A DNA stretch of 14,336 nucleotides from CAYXWH01 sp964468755 (GTDB lineage Bacteria > Chloroflexota > Dehalococcoidia > Dehalococcoidales > RBG-16-60-22): assembly GCA_964468755.1 (NCBI GenBank), contig CAYXWH010000047.1:1-14336 (forward strand), given 5' to 3'. Position numbers and translations under genes: made by a program. This document shows positions 6,939-14,336 of the stretch, one piece after another. The notes under the pieces were generated by a model that was not told the origin of the DNA, did no database searches, and was given only the letters and a program-made list of their open reading frames with translations. The first letter of the stretch is position 1, and every line of letters starts with the position of its first letter.

Positions 6939-8957
6939 TCAGGCTGATTGTTTTGGCTTAAACACAATTGATGGCTTTAACTGTTCGGAATAGACAAAAC
7001 CCTCAACCTCACGGATATCTCCGTATTTCGCTTTTAATTCCTCGAGGGGGCCGGCATCCAGCGCTCGCATGGGGCATGCCTCGACACAGATCGGTTTCTT
7101 GTTTTCTGACCATCGCTCCAGGCATAGGTCACACTTCTGCATTTTGGCATATGCCTCGGCTCCAAACTGCGGTACATCGTAGGGGCATACGTCACGGCAC
7201 AGATGCCCGGCACAGTTCAAGCACCGCTTGGCTTCGGTAATAGCCATCTCTTCGGTAAGACCCAGGTTGACCTCATCGAAGCTGGAGCTTCTGTCGGCGG
7301 CTGCTAATGCCGGCATTTTCTGCCGAGGTACACTGGCTACATCGTCCGGTATGGTCACCTTAATATCCTCAGCCCTGTAGGTCCTGTCGGTCGGGGGGGT
7401 GACCAGTCCAAACCGCAGGTAGCTGTCAATGGCTATCGCGGCTCTCTGCCCGGAGGCAATTGCCTCAATCATAATGGCCGGTCCGGTGACCACGTCACCG
7501 CCGGCAAAAATACCCGGTTGGCTGGTTTCCAGGCTGGCCGGGTCAACTTCCAGCGTGCCATCTCGTTTCATGGTAATGTTGCCTTCATGATCCAGGAAAG
7601 AGACATCCGGTGCCTGTCCGATTGCCGGGATAACCATGTCAACGTCAATGACAAATTGGGAGCCTTCAACCGGCGCCGGGCGTCTCCGTCCGCTGGCATC
7701 AGGTTCCATCAGTTTCATCTGAACACACTCCATGCCGGAGACCCTGCCGTTCTCGCCGAGCATTCTGGTGGGAGATGCCAGGTAATGAAGGGTAATCCCC
7801 TCACTTTCGGCAGCCTTTATCTCTTCCTCAATCGCCGGCATTTCCTCCCGCGACCGGCGGTAGAGGATGGAGACTTCTTTGGCGCCGCGCCGTAATGCTG
7901 TTCTGGCGGCGTCTATGGCAACATTGCCGCCACCGATGACCGCCACGCGTTCTCCCACCGGCGCACCCTTTCCCAGGTTAATATCTCTGAGGAAGTCGAC
8001 GCCGTGATAGACGCCTTCCATGTCCTCGCCGGGTATATTGAGCATCCGGCTTTTATGGGCGCCCACGGCAACGAATAGTGCCTGATAACCCTGCTGCCGC
8101 AGGCTGTCAACAGTCAAACCATTGGTGCCCACCGGGCAGTTTAGTCTTATTTCAACGCCAAGTCCCCTGATGTAATCGATATCTTTCTGCAGTACGCTGC
8201 GCGGCAGCCGATATTCGGGGATGCCTACCGCCAGCATACCTCCGGCTACCGGTAATGCCTCAAATATGGTGACGCCGTAGCCCATTCTGACCAGGTCATA
8301 GGCGGCAGAAAGGCCCGCCGGGCCCGAGCCGATAACGGCTACCTTCTCATCCTTGGTCCTGGCAACAGGCTCGGGGGTGCTTTCGGCGGCATGGTCAGCG
8401 GCGAACCTTTTCAGTGCATTGATGCTAACCGCCTCTTCCACATTTTTCCTTGAGCACACCACTTCGCAGGGTGCCAGGCAAACGCGGCCGCAGACGCCGG
8501 GCAGAGGCATTCTCTTCCTGATGAGGTCGAGGGCTTCACTGAATCTGCCATGAGCAATCAGGGCGATGTATGCCGGAATATTGAGGTGAGCCGGGCAGGC
8601 AACCTGACAGGGCGCCTCCTGTTCGGTGGTTAACTGGGGAACATCTCCACTGGTATCAATGATGCCGCATCGGGCGGCTTCCCGGCACTTCTCTCTGTCG
8701 ACGACAACTATGCCATCCTCGTCCCGCTTGCTGATAGCCTGGGCCGGGCATACTGCGACACAGAGGGGGTCGGCACAGTGGCGACAGGCATTGAACAGGT
8801 GACTGAGGGATGGGTTGGGGAACTTACCCTTCTCGGTGCTCAGTATATGTATCCAGCTGGCCGGTCCAGCCGGGACATCATGCCAGTCTTTACAGGCAAC
8901 AACGCAGGTATAACATCCGATGCATCGCGACTGATTGAAATAGAAACCCATCTGCAT
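6939..8957 (-). CDS. DmsB-type ferredoxin with an inserted GltD-type NAD(P)H:FAD oxidoreductase module
   Basis: A 672-residue electron-transfer protein with nested architecture. Residues 1-91 are the first half of a DmsB-like iron-sulfur subunit: CIGCYTCVVACKD (Cys12, 15, 18, 22) and CRHCADPLCVAVCP (Cys58, 61, 66, 70). Residues about 91-580 are a GltD/NfnB-like oxidoreductase with its own cysteines (91, 97, 117, 121, 156, 160, 164, 168), an FAD motif VIGSGPAG (208-215), an NAD(P) motif VIGGGNVAIDAA (340-351) and the FAD-closing GIFAGGD (482-488). From 579 the DmsB sequence resumes, with CLNCAGHLCRDVCPYDVPQF (Cys579, 582, 587, 591), then Cys609, 612, 624, 628 and the typical DmsB ending (CVEACPMRAL and onward). 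All 16 DmsB cysteines are kept. It probably replaces a quinol-linked membrane anchor by passing NAD(P)H electrons to the molybdoenzyme encoded just upstream. Confidence 0.92.
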   Translation of the reverse strand: MQMGFYFNQSRCIGCYTCVVACKDWHDVPAGPASWIHILSTEKGKFPNPSLSHLFNACRHCADPLCVAVCPAQAISKRDEDGIVVVDREKCREAARCGIIDTSGDVPQLTTEQEAPCQVACPAHLNIPAYIALIAHGRFSEALDLIRKRMPLPGVCGRVCLAPCEVVCSRKNVEEAVSINALKRFAADHAAESTPEPVARTKDEKVAVIGSGPAGLSAAYDLVRMGYGVTIFEALPVAGGMLAVGIPEYRLPRSVLQKDIDYIRGLGVEIRLNCPVGTNGLTVDSLRQQGYQALFVAVGAHKSRMLNIPGEDMEGVYHGVDFLRDINLGKGAPVGERVAVIGGGNVAIDAARTALRRGAKEVSILYRRSREEMPAIEEEIKAAESEGITLHYLASPTRMLGENGRVSGMECVQMKLMEPDASGRRRPAPVEGSQFVIDVDMVIPAIGQAPDVSFLDHEGNITMKRDGTLEVDPASLETSQPGIFAGGDVVTGPAIMIEAIASGQRAAIAIDSYLRFGLVTPPTDRTYRAEDIKVTIPDDVASVPRQKMPALAAADRSSSFDEVNLGLTEEMAITEAKRCLNCAGHLCRDVCPYDVPQFGAEAYAKMQKCDLCLERWSENKKPICVEACPMRALDAGPLEELKAKYGDIREVEGFVYSEQLKPSIVFKPKQSA

Positions 8958-8959
8958 TT

Positions 8960-11212
8960 TTAACTCCTCTTGCCCCCGGCTTTTTCAATCTCCACCAGGC
9001 CTGTATTAATCGGCATGCCTCCCCCGGGGGTGGTCACGTCTTTGGTCAGGACATTGGAGCAGCCGCCCCGGTCAACATTTTTATCATCCGGTTTATGCCA
9101 GGCACCTTCCGGGACATCAACTACGCCGGGCATCATCATCTCGGTTACCCAGGCGGGAATAATCATCTCACCGCGGTCATTAAAGACCCTCACTTCATCA
9201 CCGTTTCTGATACCTCTGACTCTGGCATCGGCGGTGCTCATCATAACCGCCTGGTCGATGAGCTCCTGAAGCCAGGGGATGTTGTCGAACTGGCTGTGGG
9301 CCCGCCGCTTGAAGTGGGTGGAGATAAGCTGCAGCGGGTACTTTTGGGTAAGCGGGTCGTTATGGCTCTCCCATGCCTCAATGTACTTGGGGATGGGTGG
9401 CAGCTCCGGGTTGTTCATGTCAGCGAGCTGCTGTGAGTATATCTCGATTTTTCCCGATGGGGTGGGGAAGGGGTTATTTTCCAGGTCCTCAATCTGATCT
9501 TTAAAGGAAATGCGCGGTTCCGGGAGCTTGACCTTTTGGACCGACTCGCGCTTGAATGTTTCAAAGTCGGGAATATCGTCGCAATCTTCCGCGATTTCCC
9601 GTATCCACCCTTCCTCCGTTTTATCACTGAAGTCGGTTACGCCCATTCTCTCGGCAAGGGCGCAGGCGATGTCAAAGTGTGATTTCGATTCATACAGCGG
9701 TTCGATGACCTTGTTCTGGAGGCCAATAAACGGGGTAGCCCCGCCCACCGTGATGTCATTCCGTTCCATGTAGGTACAGTTGGGCAGCAGAAGATCGGCA
9801 AATTTGGCGGTAGGGGTCATGAACTGCTCCTGAACCACGATAAACTCCAGCTTGTCGAGGGCTTTGGCAATCTTATTAATGTTCTGGTGCTGGGTGAGGT
9901 AGTTGGCATTCACCGTATAGAGCAGCTTAAGGTCGGTGGAATACCCGCCAGCCTTCCCTTTAAGTATGGCGTCAGCCAGCTGGAAGCGGCTTACCCGGGC
10001 ACTGCTTATCCAGCCTTTCCAGTACTTTTCATAACCGGGAAGCGAATATTTACGGGGTGGAGCCTGGTCAACCGGATTGAATCCGCCTTTCAGTCGCTGT
10101 CCCACCCGCAGGCCGAGACGCGCCCAGTTATACGAGCCGGCCGGCGCCGTACGGCTCACCGAGCCTCCGCCACCGCCGTGAATACCGATATTGCCGGTCA
10201 TTGCCGACAGGGTAATAGCCGCCCGGTGGTATTGCTCTCCGTAGGCGGCGCGTCCGGGGCCGATACCGTCAATGAGCGCCGCCGGTTTGGTGGTGGCGTA
10301 TTCTCTGGCAAGTTTAGCAATGGTGTCCGCCGGTACGCTGGTGATGGCTTCCCCCCACGCCGGCGTCTTGGGGATGCCATCCTCTTTGCCGGTAACGTAG
10401 TCCTTGAATGTATCAAAACCTGTGGTGTATTTATCCAGGAAAGCCTGGTCTTGAAGGTTCTCGTCAATTATCACGTACGCCATGGCGAGCATCAGGGCGG
10501 TATCGGTGCCCGGCTTGATGGGGACCCACTGGTCAGCGAAGGTTGCCGCGGAGTTGGTATACCTGGGGTCTACCGAGACAATCTTGATACCGGCTTCCTT
10601 TACCTGAGCCAGGTACCAGCTGGTATTGGTGTCAACCACGGTGTCGGCCGGGTTCCAGCCCCACATAATAACCAGTCGGGAGTTCAGGAGGTCGTCGGCG
10701 GCATTGCTGGTATAAGGTGTGCCGAACATGGCCATCGCGGCGTACACCGCGCACCCGTTGGACTGGAATCCCCAGGTTGCCGTGAAGCCGCCGATACATC
10801 TGGTAAGGAGTTTGGCGGTGAGGTCTTCACCGTGCAGCCAGGTGCAATCACCGCCGGAGAGGATGCATACCACCCCTTGCGGCCCGTAGGTCTCCTTAAC
10901 CCGGGTAAGCTCGCTGGCAAAGGTGTCCAGGGCTTCGTCCCAGGAGATACGTTCAAATTTGCCTTCACCCCGCTTCCCCACCCTTTTCATGGGATATTTA
11001 AGCCGGTCCGGAGAGTATATTCTCTGCCGGTAAGAACGGCCTCTCAGGCAGGCACGGAACTGAGGCTCTTCGCCATTATCGGTTTCCAGTCTGGTGATAC
11101 GTCCGTCCTTAACGTGGACCCTTATCCGGCAGCACCCACCGCAATGGCTGTTACAGGTGGTATTGATTATTGTCTCTTCGCCGGTTGATTTCGGCATATC
11201 GCTGGTATTCAT
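8960..11212 (-). CDS. DMSO-reductase-family molybdopterin oxidoreductase (DmsA-like, complete copy)
   Basis: A 750-residue catalytic subunit with a [4Fe-4S] site (Cys20, Cys24, Cys28, Cys55; an extra Cys27 sits beside them) and the bis-molybdopterin oxidoreductase fold. GFQSNG places Ser151 where DMSO/TMAO reductases have the serine ligand to molybdenum (YST in TorA-like enzymes), so a serine-ligated reductase or oxygen-transfer enzyme is likely. The C-terminal dinucleotide-binding domain begins near residue 620 (LQLISTHFKRRAHSQFDN). The N-terminus has no twin-arginine or hydrophobic stretch, so it should stay in the cytoplasm, unlike DmsA. AAAGG lies 7 bases before ATG, 32 bases after the RdhA-like gene. 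The stop is 2 bases before the DmsB-GltD start, whose ribosome site lies in this gene, which points to partner subunits. The substrate is unknown. Confidence 0.92.
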   Translation of the reverse strand: MNTSDMPKSTGEETIINTTCNSHCGGCCRIRVHVKDGRITRLETDNGEEPQFRACLRGRSYRQRIYSPDRLKYPMKRVGKRGEGKFERISWDEALDTFASELTRVKETYGPQGVVCILSGGDCTWLHGEDLTAKLLTRCIGGFTATWGFQSNGCAVYAAMAMFGTPYTSNAADDLLNSRLVIMWGWNPADTVVDTNTSWYLAQVKEAGIKIVSVDPRYTNSAATFADQWVPIKPGTDTALMLAMAYVIIDENLQDQAFLDKYTTGFDTFKDYVTGKEDGIPKTPAWGEAITSVPADTIAKLAREYATTKPAALIDGIGPGRAAYGEQYHRAAITLSAMTGNIGIHGGGGGSVSRTAPAGSYNWARLGLRVGQRLKGGFNPVDQAPPRKYSLPGYEKYWKGWISSARVSRFQLADAILKGKAGGYSTDLKLLYTVNANYLTQHQNINKIAKALDKLEFIVVQEQFMTPTAKFADLLLPNCTYMERNDITVGGATPFIGLQNKVIEPLYESKSHFDIACALAERMGVTDFSDKTEEGWIREIAEDCDDIPDFETFKRESVQKVKLPEPRISFKDQIEDLENNPFPTPSGKIEIYSQQLADMNNPELPPIPKYIEAWESHNDPLTQKYPLQLISTHFKRRAHSQFDNIPWLQELIDQAVMMSTADARVRGIRNGDEVRVFNDRGEMIIPAWVTEMMMPGVVDVPEGAWHKPDDKNVDRGGCSNVLTKDVTTPGGGMPINTGLVEIEKAGGKRS
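8964..8971 (-). promoter_or_regulatory. Ribosome binding site inside the end of the molybdoenzyme gene
   Basis: AAGAGGAG on the minus strand lies in the last three sense codons (Lys-Arg-Ser) of the DmsA-like gene, 6 bases before the ATG at 8955-8957. It selects Met1 over Met3 of the fusion protein and suggests translational coupling of the two genes. Confidence 0.75.
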
Positions 11213-11244
11213 ACTATAACCTTTACCATTCAGAGTATAATTTG

Positions 11245-12381
11245 TTAATGAGCTATGGTAATAACGCCGTCAACATCCTCCAGGTCGAACCACCATTTCT
11301 CATCATCGTTCCCTCCCTCTTTACCCCTGCCTAATGCCCGGTCAGCCCTGATAGCGAGGCTCCTGGCCAGGCTGGAGCGCTCAATTCCCCAGCGGACCAG
11401 ATTATGCTGCCAAGCATAGGGCCTGTTCCAGGGACAGACATGAACGCATTTGCCGCACATGGTGCCGTGCTTGTTCAGCATGCTGAAACTGGCGCACCGC
11501 CGCTCATCAAGCTTCCAGGTTTCATACCCGTTATACATGGTCTTGTCCCCCATCGGGATGGCGTTACTGGGGCACATCTGAGCGCATAGCTGGCACTGCC
11601 GGCAGAAATCCTGCAGGCCAAAATCAATGGGTTTGTCCGCGGCCAGTGGCATATCCGTCAGTACTGCTGACGCCTTGAAGCCCAGTCCCAGGAAGGGGTT
11701 GAGGATAATTCCGGCCCGGCTGACCTCGCCGATACCGGCCCAGAGAAGCAGCGGGGGCATGAGGACCTGATACTGTCCGGCGGTCTGGGCTGAAGCCTGG
11801 TAGCCTAACTTTCGTATATAATTGGCTATGGTGTGAGCGGCGATACCAAGCGGCTGGTATGCCTGGAAGCTTAGCGGAGAGCCCATCCAATCATTGCCGT
11901 TGGAGGCATTCAATGTTTGCCGCTCTTTACTCATAACGATGACAATAGCCCAGGGATAATCTATATCGATGGGATTGCCCTGATTGTCATGGCTATAGAC
12001 CGCCGATTCCGGGAGCCGGCAGATTCCCATAATATCAGCCTTCAGAAAGTACCCCAGGCGTTTAATATGACGGCTCAACACTTTGGGGTCTTCCGGAATG
12101 GGTGCCCGGGCAGGAGCCACATCGTTAGATTTTATGGTATTGAGATGGTACATAACCTCCCGCTGTGCCGTGTATAATGGGTATTTCCGACTGCGCCGTG
12201 ACGATTCTCTCTTCACCGCCTCTCCGTAGTCGCCGCGGGCGGCCCGGAGAAAGGCTGTTTCCCGGCCGTCTATTCTCTTAACGTCCCCGGTAATAAGGTT
12301 GGTCGGTCTGTCCACCCGCTTCAAACGTTGTAAGGGAAAGGGACCGAGTTGTCTGTCTTCATACAACACGCCACTTGGCAT
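11245..12381 (-). CDS. Cytoplasmic reductive-dehalogenase-like corrinoid/FeS protein (first copy)
   Basis: A 378-residue RdhA-family protein. The cluster motifs are CRQCQLCAQMCP (Cys260, 263, 266, 270) and CGKCVHVCP (Cys309, 312, 316), with Cys296 likely completing the second cluster. Core family sequence is clear: IANYIRKLGYQA, then GIGEVSRAGIILNP, then DMPLAADKPIDFGL. Tyr175 aligns with the presumed catalytic tyrosine. The pocket differs from the second copy: the NDTGLS stretch is replaced by AGQYQV, and the basic residue of FGPRQR is replaced by Lys236. No Tat signal is present; Arg62-Arg63 is not followed by a hydrophobic stretch. The first 30 residues (YEDRQLGPFPLQRLKRVDRP) form a distinct leader segment. 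The start lies 12 bases after the stop of the truncated molybdoenzyme gene, with its ribosome site overlapping that stop, so the two are tightly coupled. The substrate is unknown. Confidence 0.8.
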   Translation of the reverse strand: MPSGVLYEDRQLGPFPLQRLKRVDRPTNLITGDVKRIDGRETAFLRAARGDYGEAVKRESSRRSRKYPLYTAQREVMYHLNTIKSNDVAPARAPIPEDPKVLSRHIKRLGYFLKADIMGICRLPESAVYSHDNQGNPIDIDYPWAIVIVMSKERQTLNASNGNDWMGSPLSFQAYQPLGIAAHTIANYIRKLGYQASAQTAGQYQVLMPPLLLWAGIGEVSRAGIILNPFLGLGFKASAVLTDMPLAADKPIDFGLQDFCRQCQLCAQMCPSNAIPMGDKTMYNGYETWKLDERRCASFSMLNKHGTMCGKCVHVCPWNRPYAWQHNLVRWGIERSSLARSLAIRADRALGRGKEGGNDDEKWWFDLEDVDGVITIAH

Positions 12382-12387
12382 ATAACT

Positions 12388-12395
12388 ATCCTCTT
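12388..12395 (-). promoter_or_regulatory. Ribosome binding site overlapping the upstream stop codon
   Basis: On the minus strand AAGAGGAT begins inside the TAA stop (12394-12396) of the upstream molybdoenzyme, and its GAGGA core is 7 bases before the ATG at 12379-12381. This supports both the chosen start and coupled translation. Confidence 0.7.
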
Positions 12396-14336
12396 ATGCC
12401 TCAGCCTTTTCGACCTGCACCAGGCAGGTGTTAATCGGGTAGGCTTCGCCGGGCGAAACCGCGTCCCGGTGCAAAACGTTAGGACAGCCGCTTCTGTCTA
12501 TGAAATTCCTATCCGGGTTATACCAGGCACCCTCAGGAATATCGACTACCCCGGGCAGTATTCTCTCGGTGACCCAGGCGGGAAGAACGGTTTCTCCCCG
12601 TTCATTGAAGACCCTGACCAGGTCACCATTTCTGATATTCCTGGCCAGAGCATCAGCGGTACTGATCATTATTGCCTGGTCTTGGAGTTCTCTCAACCAG
12701 GGAATGTTATCAAACTGGCTGTGTGCCCGCCGTTTGAAGTGGGTGGAGATAAGCTGCAGCGGATACTTCCGGGCAAGCGGGTCATTGCGGCTCTCCCAGG
12801 TCTCGATATACTTGGGAACGGGAGGCAACTCCGGGTTGTTCATGTCAGCGAGCTGCCGGGAATATATCTCGATTTTCCCCGATGGTGTCGGGAAGGGGTT
12901 ATGTTCCGGGTCCTCAATCTGTTTTGTAAACGGAATGTATGGTTCAGCAAGCTTGACCTTGTGGATTCCTTCCTTCTTGAAAGTCTCGTAGTCGGGGAGA
13001 TCGGCGCATTGCTCCACGATTTCTTTCAGCCACTCTTCCTCCGTTTTATCACTGAAATCGGGGACGCCCAGTTTTTCGGCAAGGCCGCAGGCAATTTCAA
13101 AGTGTGATTTGGATTCATACAGGGGATCAATGACCTTATTCTGAAAGCCATAAAATGGAGTTGCTCCACCTATGGCAATATCATTCCTCTCCATGTAGGT
13201 ATTGGTGGGGAAAATAATATCGGCAAATTTGGCGGTAGGAGTCAGGAACTGCTCCTGGGCAATGACAAACTCCAGCTTTTTAAGGGCTCGAGCCATCTTG
13301 TTGATATTGGAATACTGGTTAATGTAGCTTACATTGACCGTGTAGAGAACCTTGTAATCGGCCGGATATCCGCCAGCCTTGCCCTTGAGAATGGCATCGG
13401 CGACGAGGAAGCGGTTTACCCGGGAGCTGCTATTCCAGCCTTTCCAGAAATTTTCCGCCGCCGGGAGGGAATTGGCTCTCGGTGGGGCGACATCAATCGG
13501 ATTGGGCCCGCCTTTCAGGCGTTGTCCGACCATGGGGCCTAATCGTGACCCCAGGTAGTGGTCAACCCCGGCTTTCCCCAGTATTTCCGGGGAGTTGCCG
13601 CCGTGGATACCAACATTGCCGGTCATTGCCGATAGGATAATCGCTACCCGGTGATATTCCTCTCCATAGGCAGTGCGCCCGGGGGCAATACCGGCTATCA
13701 ATGCCGCCGGTTTGGTGGTGGCGTATTCTCTGGCCAGTCTAACAGTGGTGTCCGCCGGTACGCCGGTGATGGCTTCCGCCCATGCCGGCGTCTTGGGGAC
13801 ACCATCTTCTTTGCCGGTAACATAGTCCTTAAATTTATCAAAACCAGTCGTGTATTTAGCCAGGAAAGTCCGGTCCTCAAGGTTCTCGCTGATTATTACG
13901 TAGGCCATGGCAATCATCATCGCCGCATCAGTCCCGGGTATTATGGGTATCCACTGGTGGGCGAAGGATGCCGTCGAGTTGGTATATCTGGGGTCTATAG
14001 AGATAAACCTGGTCCCGGCTTCTCTTGCCTGCATCAGGTACCAGTTGGTATTGGTCTCCTGGATGGTATCCGTGGGGTTCCAGCCCCACATAATAATCAG
14101 GCGGGAATTGAGGAAGTCATCCCCGGTGTTATCAATGCGTATAGTCCCGTATGATGACAGGGCGGCATACTTGGCTCCACCGTTGGAATGCCAGCCCCAG
14201 GTTGTGGAATACCCACCAATGCCTCTGAGCAGGACCTTGGATGTCAGGTTGCCGCCATGCAGCCAGGTAATATCACCGCCGGAAATAATGAGAAAAACCG
14301 CCGCCGGTCCATAGGCATCTCTGACTCTTAGTAACT
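12394..14336 (-). CDS. DMSO-reductase-family molybdopterin oxidoreductase (DmsA-like), 5' end outside the window
   Basis: The reading frame stays open to the right edge, so an internal Met at 14091 is not the start. The first visible codons encode LLRVRDAYGPAAVFLIISGG, which aligns with residue 102 onward of the complete paralogue, so about 100 N-terminal residues including the [4Fe-4S] motif are missing. The 646 visible residues match the paralogue almost end to end, including GWHSNG with the candidate molybdenum-ligand serine (codon 14185-14187) and the C-terminal domain KYPLQLISTHFKRRAHSQF. It differs around the serine and in a stretch after GIHGG (about 13539-13602), which suggests a different substrate. 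It is the first gene in view. Its cellular location cannot be judged without the N-terminus, but the paralogue is cytoplasmic. Confidence 0.9.
   Translation of the reverse strand, partial: LLRVRDAYGPAAVFLIISGGDITWLHGGNLTSKVLLRGIGGYSTTWGWHSNGGAKYAALSSYGTIRIDNTGDDFLNSRLIIMWGWNPTDTIQETNTNWYLMQAREAGTRFISIDPRYTNSTASFAHQWIPIIPGTDAAMMIAMAYVIISENLEDRTFLAKYTTGFDKFKDYVTGKEDGVPKTPAWAEAITGVPADTTVRLAREYATTKPAALIAGIAPGRTAYGEEYHRVAIILSAMTGNVGIHGGNSPEILGKAGVDHYLGSRLGPMVGQRLKGGPNPIDVAPPRANSLPAAENFWKGWNSSSRVNRFLVADAILKGKAGGYPADYKVLYTVNVSYINQYSNINKMARALKKLEFVIAQEQFLTPTAKFADIIFPTNTYMERNDIAIGGATPFYGFQNKVIDPLYESKSHFEIACGLAEKLGVPDFSDKTEEEWLKEIVEQCADLPDYETFKKEGIHKVKLAEPYIPFTKQIEDPEHNPFPTPSGKIEIYSRQLADMNNPELPPVPKYIETWESRNDPLARKYPLQLISTHFKRRAHSQFDNIPWLRELQDQAIMISTADALARNIRNGDLVRVFNERGETVLPAWVTERILPGVVDIPEGAWYNPDRNFIDRSGCPNVLHRDAVSPGEAYPINTCLVQVEKAEA

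Noticed and set aside
9887..11188. A 433-codon open frame on the plus strand
   Set aside because: It lies wholly opposite the DmsA-like gene, whose protein matches a known family throughout. The plus-strand product shows no recognisable domain, and the frame is an expected mirror of GC-biased codon use.
11245..12381. Twin-arginine export signal in the first RdhA-like protein (Arg62-Arg63)
   Set aside because: The arginines are far from the N-terminus and are not followed by a hydrophobic stretch, so they do not form a Tat signal.
12349..13107. A 252-codon plus-strand open frame antisense to the truncated molybdoenzyme
   Set aside because: It mirrors a conserved coding region. A similar shadow occurs opposite the paralogue because the two genes share sequence. 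There is no independent evidence of coding.
12394..14091. Complete gene starting at the Met codon at 14091
   Set aside because: The frame stays open to the window edge, and the residues before that Met align with the paralogue. The gene is therefore cut by the window, and this Met is internal.
1..14336. CRISPR array, tRNA, rRNA or transposon
   Set aside because: No regular repeat-spacer pattern, tRNA-like fold, rRNA sequence, terminal inverted repeats or transposase motif was seen in the gaps or frames.

Overview
All nine genes in this window lie on the minus strand, so transcription runs from the right edge to the left. The gaps between them are 2 to 78 bases, apart from one of about 180. 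Most start codons have a clear Shine-Dalgarno site, and several of these sit inside the end of the preceding gene. This looks like one long operon whose first gene begins beyond the right edge. No RNA gene, transposon, CRISPR array or convincing plus-strand gene was seen. Base composition is moderate. Cytoplasmic reductive-dehalogenase-like proteins beside DMSO-reductase-family molybdoenzymes suggest an uncultured anaerobe, most plausibly a Dehalococcoidia-like member of the Chloroflexota. That placement is an inference from gene content, not from a marker gene.

The right and centre part, in transcription order, is a redox module. It holds a molybdopterin oxidoreductase cut by the window edge (DmsA-like, 12394-14336), a reductive-dehalogenase-like corrinoid/FeS protein (11245-12381), a second and complete DmsA-like molybdoenzyme (8960-11212), and a 672-residue electron-transfer protein (6939-8957). 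The last is the most unusual gene here. It is a DmsB-type four-cluster ferredoxin split in its third cluster motif by a whole GltD-type NAD(P)H/FAD oxidoreductase module. After it come an M24 metallopeptidase-family hydrolase (5650-6900) and a second reductive-dehalogenase-like protein (4453-5583).

The left part is a carbon/nitrogen module: a dihydroorotase-like cyclic amidohydrolase (3001-4374), a fumarase/aspartase-superfamily lyase (1485-2819) and an ACT-domain malic enzyme (56-1453). A gap with RNA-like inverted repeats precedes the lyase gene.

Working model (inference): the complete molybdoenzyme and both dehalogenase-like proteins lack Tat signals, and no membrane anchor is encoded, so the system would be soluble and cytoplasmic. 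The DmsB-GltD fusion could pass NAD(P)H electrons to the molybdoenzymes and/or the corrinoid proteins. The M24 hydrolase, cyclic amidohydrolase and lyase would cleave C-N (or C-C) bonds of an unidentified, probably carboxylated N-containing substrate. C4 acid from the lyase could reach pyruvate through the malic enzyme. The substrate cannot be read from the sequence.
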